IMG/VR virus record: IMGVR_UViG_3300015202_000037
Span: 1-29,650 of that record
DNA from: a virus
Reading direction: 5' to 3' (one strand)
DNA length: 29,650 nucleotides
The position numbers and the translations under genes are program-made. Below the pieces are notes generated by a model. That model had not been told where the DNA came from. It made no database searches and saw only the letters and a program-made list of their open reading frames with translations. Of the stretch, positions 1 through 10,500 are shown piece by piece; position 1 is the first letter of the stretch; every line of letters starts with the position of its first letter.

Positions 1-1448
1 CCCGCGCTCCAATCGTATACCCCCGAAGCGTCGTATGTGGCCCCGCCATCAGTGGACATACGAATGCTGACGTTTCCGCTCGGTCCGGCAATTGAATAGA
101 CCTCGATTTCATAGGCCAGGTACAGGGCATTATTGAGTGTGGTCAAAGGTACAGATGAGGCCCCCGACGCAATCGTAACGTCTTGTAGCAATACTCGGCC
201 CCCACCACCCCCACCCGATATAGTTTCGGGTTTCCACTTACTATCAGCAGCACTCCATGCAAGCGCCTGGCCATTTGTGGGTGAATGGCCCCCCGTCACT
301 TCTACGTCAGTAAGTCCGGCAAGTGTACCACTACCGCCCCCGCCTGTGATCGTGACTGTCGCTTCACCCGTACCCGTAGTCGATACCACAGCCCCCGTGA
401 CGGTCAGCGTAGTTACTGCCGTCTCCGTATGAGTACCGTCCGTGACAGTAAGAGCTGATCCTCCTCCGCCCGTCCCTGTGGTGGTGTTAAATTGCTGAAA
501 CCACATAACTACGGGGTAATCAACGGGCGTGGCGTTCAGTAGGTCTGTTATTACGATATCACAATAGTTAACGCCTTTTGTGCCATTGCGATCGAACCCG
601 ACCAGGGGTGAATTGCTATCTGAGTAAGCAGGAAATTGACCATGGCCTGCAAGGAAATAATTAACGTCTGAAAAAGGTATAGTGAAGGTTACTCGATAGT
701 GGCCCGTGCTAGATTTGGTAACACTTGAGATGTTATAACCCTTATCTACGTATCCAGAAGTTGCTGGGTTAAGCGCTACTAAAGCTTGTTTTTCTGGTGT
801 ACTCCCGCCCCCGCCGCCGCTCATAGCAATGAACTCAAGGCCGTGTTCGCTAGTTTTGAGTGACAAGACTTTTCCGCCATTACCCACCGGCGTTTGCTCA
901 AGGGGTAAGTAGATAGTTACGGGGGTTGTTGCAGCCAACGTAAAAAGGTTATTGGTATTATTCGTCCAGGTACCAACTTGGGTATCTGCGATGGTCGTCC
1001 AGGTCGTACCATCATCGGAGTGCTGGATGGTTCGAAGTCCCGGAGCCATCCCGCCCATAAATCCAATATCTATCTCGTAGATACCGAACCCGTCAAAGGC
1101 TACGGGGGCACCAAAATCAAAAGTCTCATATAGCTGACCGCCAAAAGTACCTGGTTGAGACTGCGTGGTATTGTCATCATCAAACCACTGAGCGGGCCAA
1201 GCACCTGTGGAAGTAAAAGATCGAGTCATAGGTACCGTACCGAGATAAAACCGAAACTCCGCGACGGAGGTGTAGTTATTGACTGATGAAGCCAAGCCTA
1301 CTTTCCAATAGCGATGCGACTCACCCGTCGTGGTATATGCCAAAACTCCACTCCCCGCGGGGATTGCAAAAACATCATCCCCACGAAGAAAGGTGGTATT
1401 ATCGCGAGTACCGGTCGCATTAATATCGGTGGCTTTAATTTTACTCAT
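1..1448 (-). CDS. Tail fibre / tail tip protein (partial, C-terminus beyond window)
   Basis: An uninterrupted reading frame of 482 codons runs from ATG at 1448 off the left edge, so the C-terminus is missing. The ATG overlaps the stop of the tail-hub gene (ATGA), which implies translational coupling. The N-terminus carries TTFLRGDDVFA (residues 18-28), a signature seen near the start of many phage fibre proteins. Residues about 45-185 look like a beta-sandwich (discoidin-like, tentative). Glycine runs at 211-215, 327-330, 369-372 and 412-417 separate the modules. Residues 332-370 resemble a fibre module (LTVTDGTHTETAVTTL), and residues 377-410 match the common fibre motif LTDVxVxxxxPTNGQxLxW. 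Likely role: a virion protein at the tail tip that contacts the host surface. The overall class is fairly certain; the receptor is unknown. Confidence 0.8.
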   Translation of the reverse strand, partial: MSKIKATDINATGTRDNTTFLRGDDVFAIPAGSGVLAYTTTGESHRYWKVGLASSVNNYTSVAEFRFYLGTVPMTRSFTSTGAWPAQWFDDDNTTQSQPGTFGGQLYETFDFGAPVAFDGFGIYEIDIGFMGGMAPGLRTIQHSDDGTTWTTIADTQVGTWTNNTNNLFTLAATTPVTIYLPLEQTPVGNGGKVLSLKTSEHGLEFIAMSGGGGGSTPEKQALVALNPATSGYVDKGYNISSVTKSSTGHYRVTFTIPFSDVNYFLAGHGQFPAYSDSNSPLVGFDRNGTKGVNYCDIVITDLLNATPVDYPVVMWFQQFNTTTGTGGGGSALTVTDGTHTETAVTTLTVTGAVVSTTGTGEATVTITGGGGSGTLAGLTDVEVTGGHSPTNGQALAWSAADSKWKPETISGGGGGGRVLLQDVTIASGASSVPLTTLNNALYLAYEIEVYSIAGPSGNVSIRMSTDGGATYDASGVYDWSA

Positions 1449-3985
1449 GTTGTGATCCCCACAATCTCGATGCTGTCGCCAGAGGCGTTAGTGGTTAGCG
1501 TAAGTGTTGATCCCAATATAGCCAGCTGTGCAATAGTAAACCTCAGGCCATTGATAAAGACACTAAACTCAGTAAGCGTCAAGTCGGAATAAGGGAGTGT
1601 AATACTTTGTGATGAGCCTGTACCTGTAGCAGTGACATTCCAAGTAGTAACGCCTGAGCCCGAAGTTGAAGTAGTAATGCTCGACCCTGTAGGGGGTGTA
1701 CCTGAACCCACAGCATTGGCTGCTACTACAAAGTAAGTGTAGGCTGTATTAGGCGAAGCCGATGAGTCAGTATAGGTACTTGTCGTAGAACTTCCTACTT
1801 TAATCGAGGAAGAGAAAGACGCGCCGAGACCGGGGGCGCGGTATATTGAATAAGAAGCTACGTTATCGTTAGTCGAGTTAGGTGTCCAGGTTATCAACGC
1901 GTGGCTAGAGCCCGCAGTTATCGATACACCCGTAACCGTGGAAGGTACGCCGCCCGTTCCCGTGCCAAAGGCCGCACCCGACGGGGTGACCGTGTAAACA
2001 GCACAAGTCGATATATCTTGAAGCCCTTGGCCATAAGTATTGAAACTTTGAAACTTCAAATAAAGTGTTTTACCTATATAAGCGGGAGGCAAAGCATACT
2101 TGAAGATATTCTCATCAAGCCGGGCAAACAATACTCCTGACGCGTGAGCTACGGGTGCTACATTACCTTGACCTCGATATAAGTTTGTAAGGCCATAAGT
2201 GTATGATCCTGTCAAGGTTGCAATCTCATAACTCAGGTATTCGCCATCACAATAAAGCTGTGTGACACCCGCAGCAGCATCAGTACCTGAAGCCGCGCTG
2301 GTCAATGTTGCACCGGACTCTAGCACCGTTACCGCCAAGGTATTGGTAGTATCGGGATTAGCACCAGTGTAAGAAGCAAGAGCAGCAGTCAATTTGCCCA
2401 TTCGGGCAACCTTAAATTGCTCACCCAAATCCTGATAAGTAGTACCATCTGTGGATAGGAATACGTGGTATCCGCCCCAAGACTCATCGAACGTCGTACC
2501 ATCACCCCCGGATACTGCACACCACACAGCGGGTATGTTGCTCGTGATTGAAGAAGGAGGTTCCCAAATAATTGGCAGATTAACGGGCCCCGCAAGTATC
2601 TCTGTATTTTGATTATTGCCTATTACCGCCGGCGCAGTCATCGTCCCCACAGCGCTCGTGGTGGGCTTAAACTCATCCGCGGTGATTTGGAAGCTATCAT
2701 CATCTTGTTCTTCAATATCGTTGACTCGACAAAAGAAAGTACCGAACTCGCGGTCCGTAACTTCCAAAATGTCCATTGCCTCGATACGCGAAAAACATAC
2801 GGGAACCTTAAATACATAAGTATTTCGGGTATATGCGATACGTTGACCATACAGCGTTATCATAATTGCTGCCACAGCCGGGTTAGCTATTTCGGTGCCT
2901 TGAATACCCGAGCCCGTTTTCAGCCCGAATTGATTAACCAGCGCTTGATCTCGCCACTCAACGGGGAGTGAGTTGTAGCTATTCTCTCGGTTGTTGATCG
3001 TGATGACTTGAGAGTTATAAGCATCGGCAGGATCGATACGATCTAGCTTTACTGGCGGGCTATCCATCAAGTAATCGTTGAGAACTAGCGAATACACCAC
3101 GGGGGCGTCAGGAAGGTAAGTTACGCCATTGCCCGTAATCGTATCAGTCGAGTAAGGGATAACCTTGAAAGAATACCCCGTCCATACAATCGCGCAATTG
3201 GTCATGTCCATCCAGCGTTTAATCGCATCCGACCCCGACTCTTGGGCGGTAATAACGGGGGACATACCAAATCCCACAGCTTGGCACCAGGTCTGAAACG
3301 CACTGTCACCAGTGGTTAAAGCCGCGGACGTACTAAAGAAATTATCCAGCGTCACCGCATTCTGTGGTCCACCAACAACCCCAAACAAGGGGCTATTTAT
3401 ATACAGATCTACGGCTAAAGCTATATCAGCATCACCTCCTGCAGTCCACTTGTATATCGGGATCGTTGAACCATTACCATCATTAGTACGTTGCCCACCG
3501 CTGGGTTGAGCCCAAGGGGCTGTATTATATAGCAACCCTTGAACCTCGAATGAAAACTGGCTTAAGGTATTGCTACCCCCTAAGTTGTAGTTAGCCACGT
3601 CCACGTGGGCGATATTAGCATAGCCCAACGCTTGGCTAGCATGCTTTGAAGTTAACCAACCCCAAGGAAGCTGCGGCTTAGTGCCCTTGAATAGGGTAAA
3701 AGGATAATAGTCACCCCGCCAAGTACCATCTTTCCATAAAGCGTCGACTCCGTGGATTTCTCCCCAGCATAGTCCGAGCTGAAAGGATCCGGAGTAAGAA
3801 TACTGCGTACCTCCCAATCCTTTACCCGAGCCACCCGCATGCTTTTGAAAGTCTCCTTGCCAAATGATATTTGGCGCAACCCGGTTTTTTCCCATACAGA
3901 TCGTTATGGGTACTTGGCTCGAGCTCGTTTGAGTTGCTAGCCCCACATATTGAGGCTGAGCTTTATGGCCGAATAAAAAGCTCAC
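1445..3985 (-). CDS. Tail hub / host-specificity protein (GTA/lambda J-like) with fibronectin III domain
   Basis: Large virion protein of 846 residues, probably the central tail-tip (baseplate hub) protein. The N-terminal 100 residues (QVPITI, RVAPNIIWQGDF, then LGLCWGEIHGV) match the opening of many phage tail-tip proteins. The middle part has LTNLYRGQGN followed by HASGVLFARLDENIF, as in GTA-type and J-like hub proteins. Residues about 683-773 form a fibronectin type III domain (ITWTPNS, YSIYRAPG, YTYFVVAANAVG), followed by a serine/threonine/glycine linker and a small beta-rich C-terminal domain. Start: GTG at 3985, seven bases after GGAGGA and overlapping the preceding stop as GTGA; a TTG five codons upstream has no comparable ribosome site. 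It sits last in the DUF2460, DUF2163, NlpC series, the usual hub position. Confidence 0.82.
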   Translation of the reverse strand: MSFLFGHKAQPQYVGLATQTSSSQVPITICMGKNRVAPNIIWQGDFQKHAGGSGKGLGGTQYSYSGSFQLGLCWGEIHGVDALWKDGTWRGDYYPFTLFKGTKPQLPWGWLTSKHASQALGYANIAHVDVANYNLGGSNTLSQFSFEVQGLLYNTAPWAQPSGGQRTNDGNGSTIPIYKWTAGGDADIALAVDLYINSPLFGVVGGPQNAVTLDNFFSTSAALTTGDSAFQTWCQAVGFGMSPVITAQESGSDAIKRWMDMTNCAIVWTGYSFKVIPYSTDTITGNGVTYLPDAPVVYSLVLNDYLMDSPPVKLDRIDPADAYNSQVITINNRENSYNSLPVEWRDQALVNQFGLKTGSGIQGTEIANPAVAAIMITLYGQRIAYTRNTYVFKVPVCFSRIEAMDILEVTDREFGTFFCRVNDIEEQDDDSFQITADEFKPTTSAVGTMTAPAVIGNNQNTEILAGPVNLPIIWEPPSSITSNIPAVWCAVSGGDGTTFDESWGGYHVFLSTDGTTYQDLGEQFKVARMGKLTAALASYTGANPDTTNTLAVTVLESGATLTSAASGTDAAAGVTQLYCDGEYLSYEIATLTGSYTYGLTNLYRGQGNVAPVAHASGVLFARLDENIFKYALPPAYIGKTLYLKFQSFNTYGQGLQDISTCAVYTVTPSGAAFGTGTGGVPSTVTGVSITAGSSHALITWTPNSTNDNVASYSIYRAPGLGASFSSSIKVGSSTTSTYTDSSASPNTAYTYFVVAANAVGSGTPPTGSSITTSTSGSGVTTWNVTATGTGSSQSITLPYSDLTLTEFSVFINGLRFTIAQLAILGSTLTLTTNASGDSIEIVGITT

Positions 3986-4452
3986 TTCGGTTTCCTCCAA
4001 AACGAGTAACGGCGGATCGGTAAATCCGTAATCATAGAGTTACCGACTAATTGAGTTTCTTCAACCATACGAGCCGGAAGACTTGCATGAATTATAAAAG
4101 GCCACCTAGTCACGATTGCGCCGTGGCTAAATGTATGACCGACTCGAAAAACGATAACATCCCCTGGATCGGCAATAAAATCTTGCGGTAATCCTTTCGG
4201 ATGATCGCTGATCATCCCCATGTAAGCTTCGATTACTTCAAGGTATTTTTCTTCCTTGCGGTGAAGATGCCAGTCATTATTGTAGATACCGAGGTCAAAC
4301 CAGTCCGCCACCTTCGCACCCGCGAATGACTCAAGAATAAGATAAGCGCAATCAACGCCCGCTCCTTTAATCCGAGCTCGGTGATGATACCTTGTACCCA
4401 TCCAAGTGCGAGCTTCCGCAACGACAGCGGCGCGTTCTTCATCCTCGGTCAT
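3982..4452 (-). CDS. NlpC/P60-family peptidase, tail-tip peptidoglycan hydrolase
   Basis: A 156-residue cysteine peptidase-like protein of the NlpC/P60 fold. The likely catalytic triad is visible: Cys35 in GVDCAYLIL, His110 in GHTFSHGAIV and a polar third residue, His122, in IIHASLP. The block PGDVIVF before the histidine is typical of the family. In gene transfer agents and related phages this protein sits in the tail tip and cuts peptidoglycan peptide cross-links during DNA entry. The position here, between the DUF2163 protein and the hub, fits that role. The ATG overlaps the upstream stop by one base (TAATG), and its own stop overlaps the hub start, so all three are probably translated together. 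The motif has DCAYL where many relatives have DCSGL. Confidence 0.88.
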   Translation of the reverse strand: MTEDEERAAVVAEARTWMGTRYHHRARIKGAGVDCAYLILESFAGAKVADWFDLGIYNNDWHLHRKEEKYLEVIEAYMGMISDHPKGLPQDFIADPGDVIVFRVGHTFSHGAIVTRWPFIIHASLPARMVEETQLVGNSMITDLPIRRYSFWRKPK

Positions 4453-5354
4453 TAGTAAGCCACCTCAGAAACGGGAATATAAGGAAAGCCCATAAAGTGA
4501 TTGGCCTTATCGACACCCCACAAGCAGTTGGCGAATATGCGTTGGCAATTAGGATAAAACTTGATCGGGGTCCCCGCCGCGGGAGTAAAGTCAAGGGGGT
4601 ATATCAATTTAGCGGATACGCCGGGGGTTACTCGAAGGATTGTTCGGGTTCGATCCACACTATCACTTCCTTCGAGAATAACTACACCCATGGCGAAGCT
4701 ACCCGTAATACCGGCCCAGTTTATTATCGATGCTGTTGATCCTGCCTCCACAAGAACATTTTGCATAAAATCTTCCGGGTTAATACCGCAGCCCGTATCA
4801 CCGAAACTGTGAACACACTGCGCAATCCACAATGCCCGCGGCGATTGAACAGCGAATAAAACCATGTCTGATTTCACGCTAAGAGTGGCCGTCAGTACGC
4901 CTACTTCGGTAAGCGATGATGCTCGGCCGCCAAACATTGACATACCGAACACCCAGGGAGCTCCCCAGGCCGGCGCGAAGAACCGGTCGCGTCGTACTTT
5001 AGCGCCATCGAGCCTACCGAGCTGCGCCGCCTGAGGCAGCGTGAGTATCCCTTGCCACAACTTATTATCGCGCGTGTAGCCCAGCTTTACTTGTTGCTCA
5101 TCAACATCCGTGCCAACGCTGGTCTTATACTTCATTCCTTCAATGGTTATGGCATGTGCGTAAAAAGGTACTGGGCCACTAGTGGTGCCGTCTAGAGGGA
5201 CCGCGTTCACGTTTATCGGGGCAGCAGTCCACCTCATAACATCGCCAATCATGGGGATGATGGTATAACAGTCCGCGTAAACGAATTGACGAGAAGCCAA
5301 CAAGGCCTCCGCATCACCTGTGGTATATCCGGGCTGGGCATGGACAGGCTTCAC
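4452..5354 (-). CDS. DUF2163 / phage BR0599-family tail assembly protein
   Basis: A 300-residue protein of the family found between DUF2460 and NlpC/P60 proteins in gene transfer agents and many siphoviruses; it is thought to be a tail-tip hub component. The N-terminal part (Y.DCYTIIPM, VNAVPLDGTTSGPVPFY, ITIEGMKYK) corresponds to the DUF2163 half. The C-terminal part carries the family's cysteine pattern: Cys residues in QCVHSFGDTGCG and NCQRIFANC, then the ending HFMGFPYIP. These cysteines resemble a metal- or disulfide-bound cluster, but that is inference. The start overlaps the end of the DUF2460 gene by four bases (ATGA-type), consistent with coupled translation. Confidence 0.88.
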   Translation of the reverse strand: MKPVHAQPGYTTGDAEALLASRQFVYADCYTIIPMIGDVMRWTAAPINVNAVPLDGTTSGPVPFYAHAITIEGMKYKTSVGTDVDEQQVKLGYTRDNKLWQGILTLPQAAQLGRLDGAKVRRDRFFAPAWGAPWVFGMSMFGGRASSLTEVGVLTATLSVKSDMVLFAVQSPRALWIAQCVHSFGDTGCGINPEDFMQNVLVEAGSTASIINWAGITGSFAMGVVILEGSDSVDRTRTILRVTPGVSAKLIYPLDFTPAAGTPIKFYPNCQRIFANCLWGVDKANHFMGFPYIPVSEVAY

Positions 5355-6439
5355 TGTAGGATGCTCCTAAACTTGCACTCATTCAACGACCACAGCTTAT
5401 CATAGAACTTTTCGTAGTCTTGCTGATCATCGCTAAACCGGCAGACGTAATAATATTGGCCGCTGAAATAAGTAGGCATAGAGCCGGGAGCGGTCGCAAG
5501 AACAATCCTGTTTGGCAAGGTGAGTGTAAAATCCGTTCCTTGATTTAATACCCATAGGTAAGAAATCTTTACTGACTCATCATGGTTTGCCGGGCTGAAT
5601 GTATATACCCCGGCGGTAACGGAGTACTCATTGACGTTGGGAGGCCCCGTAACCTTATTGAACTTAATTAGCCCTTGATATACGCTAACGTCTTGATACC
5701 ACACAGGCGTTGTCGTGGTAATTGTAAAAGGGCCTGTAGTCGGGATAGTTTGCGTAAGGTCGTGTTGCTGATAAACATTAAAAGAGTTGGCCATATCGAC
5801 TTGGCCGACGGGCTCAACAAACCCTCCCAGTGTTCGCGTCGCCAAGAATGTAGAAGTACTATTATTATAGCTTACACAAAGACTTTCCTCGGCTAAGTAA
5901 TCATCGGGGTCTTTGAATAGGAAAGAGTTTCCTGATCCTTGACATTTAAGAAAAAAACCTACCATAGTATGCAGCGCGTCATTCTCGGCTTTATCGGTCA
6001 AAAACTCATAGGTCAATTCATAGTCCCACGTGGGGTAGGCCATCATCGCGTATCGAACTTCAAAGCCGCCTGATGCAGTTGCGATATTGGTCTTAAACAT
6101 CGGCTTTTTGTGAACGGAATAACCCACGCCTCGAACGAGTGTGCTCGCAGGATCTTTACCCGCCGGGATTGAAACATCCGAAGCGGAGTTACCAAACCCG
6201 GGAAAAATCAGTGTAGTCATAACTTCCTCCGGCGGTGCAAGCATCAGCACCTCTTTATAGATAAAAGTAATACGGGTTAGTGGAGTACCCGCCTTAGTAA
6301 TCTCGTGAAAAGCAAAAGTTACGTGAGTAAGGGGAATACCCGCTTTGAATAGTTCAAAATAGGCAAAGTTAATCTGGGCTTTAGGTAAACCACCAAAGAC
6401 GTATTCACCAAAGCTGAAGGTTACGCGAGCATTAGCCAC
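5351..6439 (-). CDS. DUF2460 tail protein with N-terminal 17-residue repeats and inserted beta module
   Basis: A 362-residue tail protein. The DUF2460 core begins around residue 77 (LIFPGFGNSA) and shows family blocks: RGVGYSVHKKPMFKT, YPTWDYELTYEFL, ENDALHTMVGFFLKCQG and SFLFKDPDD. Two oddities stand out. First, residues 6-70 are a tandem array of about four 17-residue units (VTFSFGEYVFGG, INFAYFELFKAG, VTFAFHEITKAG, ITFIYKEVL). Second, residues 231-297 hold a beta-rich module shared with the tail-tube and connector proteins of this phage. DUF2460 proteins occupy the distal tail, next to the tape measure tip. The start is GTG at 6439 inside the end of the upstream gene, with a weak ribosome site, so it probably depends on coupling to that gene. 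Confidence 0.85.
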   Translation of the reverse strand: MANARVTFSFGEYVFGGLPKAQINFAYFELFKAGIPLTHVTFAFHEITKAGTPLTRITFIYKEVLMLAPPEEVMTTLIFPGFGNSASDVSIPAGKDPASTLVRGVGYSVHKKPMFKTNIATASGGFEVRYAMMAYPTWDYELTYEFLTDKAENDALHTMVGFFLKCQGSGNSFLFKDPDDYLAEESLCVSYNNSTSTFLATRTLGGFVEPVGQVDMANSFNVYQQHDLTQTIPTTGPFTITTTTPVWYQDVSVYQGLIKFNKVTGPPNVNEYSVTAGVYTFSPANHDESVKISYLWVLNQGTDFTLTLPNRIVLATAPGSMPTYFSGQYYYVCRFSDDQQDYEKFYDKLWSLNECKFRSILQ

Positions 6440-7541
6440 TGGGCGTCACAATCTCATAGCCTAGCTGAGCGGTATTTGCCGCATCGGCAAGCCATGCTAA
6501 TGAAGTGGAGGGGTCAATTTGACTAGTTACTTGAGCACCCGAATACATTTGGCTCAGATTTTCCGTGGGGCCGTTTACTTGCGTACTGCCTGATTTCAAA
6601 ATAGCCTGTATCGCCATTTGAGTAGCATCATCTTGACGAGCAACGATGCTGGTCTGTACGCCGAAGATCGTTGCGCTATCCACACCTGGGTTAAATCTAT
6701 AAAGATCATACTTACCTACACCCGCTGCATTGGCATTGTAGACGTAATTAACTTCATCTGCAAGAACGTCGTGAACGGATTGCCAACGACTAGCAGCGGG
6801 TGAAGTCCCGCCGATAGTAGAGTCTTGGTGATCGCCATCTGATGACGTAAGTGATCCCACAGATCGAGCGTTACCCAAAAAGGTATTCCAGGGAGAAACC
6901 CCCAGAGTATCACTATAATATATATCGTCAAGCCACATAACGGGAGCGCTATAGGTGGCGGCGGATATCATTATAAAAGCATCCATATTGGTAAAGCCTG
7001 AGCCTGCTCCACTACCCCAGGGGTTCCAGTTAGACATATTCCAAATTGTCTTTTGGTTTAACCTTAACTGAAACTCATTATGGATACCATTTAGCTTAAG
7101 CCGAACCTCCACAAAGTTCCAAGCATTAAACTCGAAGATACCTATGGGTGAAGTTAAAACCCTACCCGCACCCGACACGTTTACTACCGCGGTATTTAAC
7201 CCCCCAAATACCACACTAAGGATATTGCCATCTCCCGATCCCTGACCCTTGAAAGCTATACCAGGGCCTTCTCCTACGATGGGCCATTCAGCCATCTTAA
7301 ATGCGTAGCCCACAATAATTTCTGAGGGATTTGTGGGAACGGGCTTATACCAAGCTTGATAACCGTTATTACCACTATTACCATTACCCGAAACCATACT
7401 ATAGCCAAAACCGAAACGACCAACATCACGGCGTAATGGGAAAGGTCGAGCCCCTGGAACCCACTTACGATTGATGAATGCGGCGGACGCATCATCGCCG
7501 CCGGGGTGCCAATCAAAACTTTCCATGCCGAGCAAGGTCAT
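6432..7541 (-). CDS. Tail/virion protein with LamG-like (concanavalin-type) beta-sandwich
   Basis: A 369-residue protein placed between the tape measure and DUF2460 genes, so almost certainly virion-associated. The N-terminal 215 residues read like a jelly-roll sandwich. They include a glycine-rich start, GYAFKMAEWPIVGEGPGIAF, the block FNAWNFVEVRLKLNG, then MWLDDIYYSDTLG; the last two resemble the closing strands of LamG-type sugar-binding folds. The C-terminal half (from NTFLGNARSVG) resembles a tail-protein segment with DGDHQDSTIGG and a helix-rich end. It may be a surface decoration or accessory fibre of the distal tail; the function is inferred only from position and fold. ATG at 7541 follows AAGGA by eight bases. 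It overlaps the next gene by eight bases. Confidence 0.65.
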   Translation of the reverse strand: MTLLGMESFDWHPGGDDASAAFINRKWVPGARPFPLRRDVGRFGFGYSMVSGNGNSGNNGYQAWYKPVPTNPSEIIVGYAFKMAEWPIVGEGPGIAFKGQGSGDGNILSVVFGGLNTAVVNVSGAGRVLTSPIGIFEFNAWNFVEVRLKLNGIHNEFQLRLNQKTIWNMSNWNPWGSGAGSGFTNMDAFIMISAATYSAPVMWLDDIYYSDTLGVSPWNTFLGNARSVGSLTSSDGDHQDSTIGGTSPAASRWQSVHDVLADEVNYVYNANAAGVGKYDLYRFNPGVDSATIFGVQTSIVARQDDATQMAIQAILKSGSTQVNGPTENLSQMYSGAQVTSQIDPSTSLAWLADAANTAQLGYEIVTPSG

Positions 7542-7544
7542 CGA

Positions 7545-10500
7545 TCAGTTCCTTCTATTCAAGATAGTGCCATTACGATGCTCGTTATTTATCCACTTAC
7601 GGAAAGACTTACTCTGCGTTCGTAGCAACTGCTCGAGGTCGGCATTTTGGTGACTATGTTGTGGTTGAAAGTTAAAGGTATTAGAAATCGAATGTTCTCG
7701 GGCCGCCGAGCCGGCTGCCGATGCGGTATTGAAAACTTGATTACTTCCGGATGCTCGAAGGTTTGCGCGCAAGGGATTAGCCGCCCAAGCGGGCAAAACC
7801 ATCTCATCCTTGTGAAGCTCGGTCATTTGTCCATCGTAAGGAACTTGAACTTGACCTCCTTTCGCGGAAGCAAATGCCCCGAATGCCAGCACCGCAGCGA
7901 ACGTACCGGCAGCTGCAGCAGCTCCTAGCACAGGACCGATGATTGGTATTCCGGCTAGCGCCGCATACGCACCTGAAGCTGCCTTAGCGGCGTTTGCACC
8001 AATAGCCTTGATTGCTGTGATGAAGTTGATACCGCGTTCCTCAGCGGCACCGGCAACAACCGCGCCGACTCGAGCCTGTGTACCAACCACAGTGGACACA
8101 GTTTTGGCCGCCTCAGCTCCTGCGTGTGAGGCTACGTCAAGACCGGTAGAAGCGCGGGTAACGGTATCTTTGAAGATCAAGGTCTTAATCCAGTTGGTTA
8201 ACATCTTTGAGGCCATGTCAGTCCAAGTGGTTAATACGGTGAGCGCCATCCCTCGCATTGCAGCGGTGAAGTTGAACCCGTGCTGAATACCTGCGTTAAG
8301 CGATTGCTGAAGGTGAGAAGCCATGGCATCGTAAACTTTAGTCCACGTGGCATTCGTTGCACTACTTGCTTGCTGATTGGCTTTTTGATACGCGATCAAT
8401 CCCTTGCTGCGGATTTGATCCATTTTATCTTGGTGTATTTGCTCTTGCTGCTCAATCTGCTCGTTGATATTCTTGATGGAGTCTTTGCTAAGATTTTCTG
8501 TACGAAGTTGATCTTGAAAAGAAGCCACCCGCTTTTGGTTGATTGCTTCCTCGAGTTGTTGTTCATCCTGTATTTGCTCGACTACTAAGGCTCTTTTGGC
8601 TTCGGCATACTTGCGATCACTAATGATACCTTGCTCATGGCCATAGTCAAGCGCACCCCCTTTAAGGTCTTGACCCGTTTTCTTTTCTTCGCTCGCCCGA
8701 TCCACAGGCTTTTCAGAGTCTTTTTCTTTTTTCTCCATCATCTTGGTACGCTCGTCGGCTATTTTTCGCTGAGCATCGCGATAGGCTTTAGCAGCCTCTT
8801 GAAACTCTTTCGACTCCTCGTGCATCACAAACCGAACTTTAGCAAGGTATTTATCCCAAGCAGCTTCCTCAGCGGCCAAGTCACCCTTTGCTTCATCAAT
8901 CTTATTTTTTAACGCGGCAATATCATCGGAGTAATCAGACTTAGCGATCTTCTTACGTAGTCCAGCAATCTTAGCATCAATTGCCACGTAAGTAAGCGAT
9001 CCCGCTTTAGCAGTTGAAAGCTTTTTGGTCCAATAGTCAAGCTCAAACTGATCGGCGTCGGCAAAGTAATTTTTCTGCAAATTAAGCTGACGGTTCAAGT
9101 CTTCTTGCATCAACGATACTTCACTGGGACCTTTAGGCTTATGGCCTTTCTTAGGTATATCGCCCGCATCAAACTTTTTATCGATCCGAGCATCTTCAAT
9201 TTCAGGATGAGCTAAACGATACTTCATCTCTTTCCGGTGGTTCTCATCCGTCAAGGGGTTATCGAGAAGTTCCTGCGCTTCTAGCTTCCACTTATCTTTT
9301 TCTCTTTTTGCTTTTTCATGGGCAGTACGAGTAACTTTCTCTAGCTCGTCAAAATTCTTTTCAAGGTCATCGACCTGTTTGATTTGCGCACTCTTTCTAC
9401 CCTGATCGGCATCCGCGGCCATTTTACGCTGAATATCCAACTCTTCCTTTTGAAGTTTAGCTTTATAGGCAGTGTCTTGTCCAGGGTGGTACGTATTCTC
9501 TTGAGCAAGCAGCTGTCGAATATCCGCTAACCTTTTTGTGGGAGTTGCTGCTTTACCTATATCCTTCATGGCTTGCCACAGGTCGCCCATCGCAACAGCG
9601 GCATTGTGAGCAAACTGGCCAAGACCATTAAGCTCAACCTTTTCGGATTGAATAGCCGCGTTAAACTTATCGGACAACTCAGCTACGGCGGTTGTTCTAT
9701 CCCCCATTTCTTCTAACTTACGGATATGGTCTTCTTCTTCGGGAACCAGAAAGTGGAATTGATCTTGAAGTCGTTTCATCGCGGGGAGCGGGTCATCCGC
9801 CATCTTGATAAGCTCTTTAGTTATCTCCGCAGCTTTTTCACTGGATTGGTCAGATACAGTAGCAATAATCTCGCCCATGGTAATCATGGTTTGACCGGTA
9901 ACTCGCCCCGAGGCGGCTAGCTCGGTCAATGAGGCGGTTGCTGCACTTGCGCTGGTATGAGTTTTTTCTCCGATGCGCTTACCCGCTTCCTCCACTTGAT
10001 CGGCAGTCATCCCCGCATAGTGGCCCGTCATAGAAAGTGCTCGTTGAAGCTTAACCTGTTCAATACTTCCTTCATAAGCTGCGTAAGCAAGCGCGCCGAG
10101 CGAAACTACGACACCCGCAATAACTGCACCCATACCACTAAATACCACAGACATAGCTGCGCCTGTGGCGTCAGCGCCGGCTAATGCTTGACCAAGGATC
10201 ATCGCTGAGGAAGACATTCTCGTCCAGCGGTGCGCCAGTGCTTCGTGAACTAGGATCAAAGACTCGTAGGCTGCGCGATTGTTTATTGTATGCCCCGTAT
10301 TCGTCTTCAACGCCTGGCTAAGACCTTGCTCTGCGGCACTTACAGCATTTAACCGGGTCGTTTCATCAATATGGCCCGATGCCGCCAAGCCATTGGCCAT
10401 TTCCACAGCTTGGTTATATTTAACTTGGGCGGCGTAAGTTTTATCGAGTGAAGACTTTAGTCGTTCGGCTGAGGCTGCTCGCTGTTGCTCAGCGCGAGCG

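Noticed and set aside
190-220. Cytosine-rich runs that look like simple repeats
   Set aside because: They are glycine codon runs on the minus strand that act as linkers in the tail-fibre protein, not an independent repeat.
133-432. Plus-strand open frame of 99 codons rich in proline and valine
   Set aside because: It is antisense to glycine- and threonine-rich parts of the tail-fibre gene; the proline runs are the reverse of glycine codons, and there is no ribosome site.
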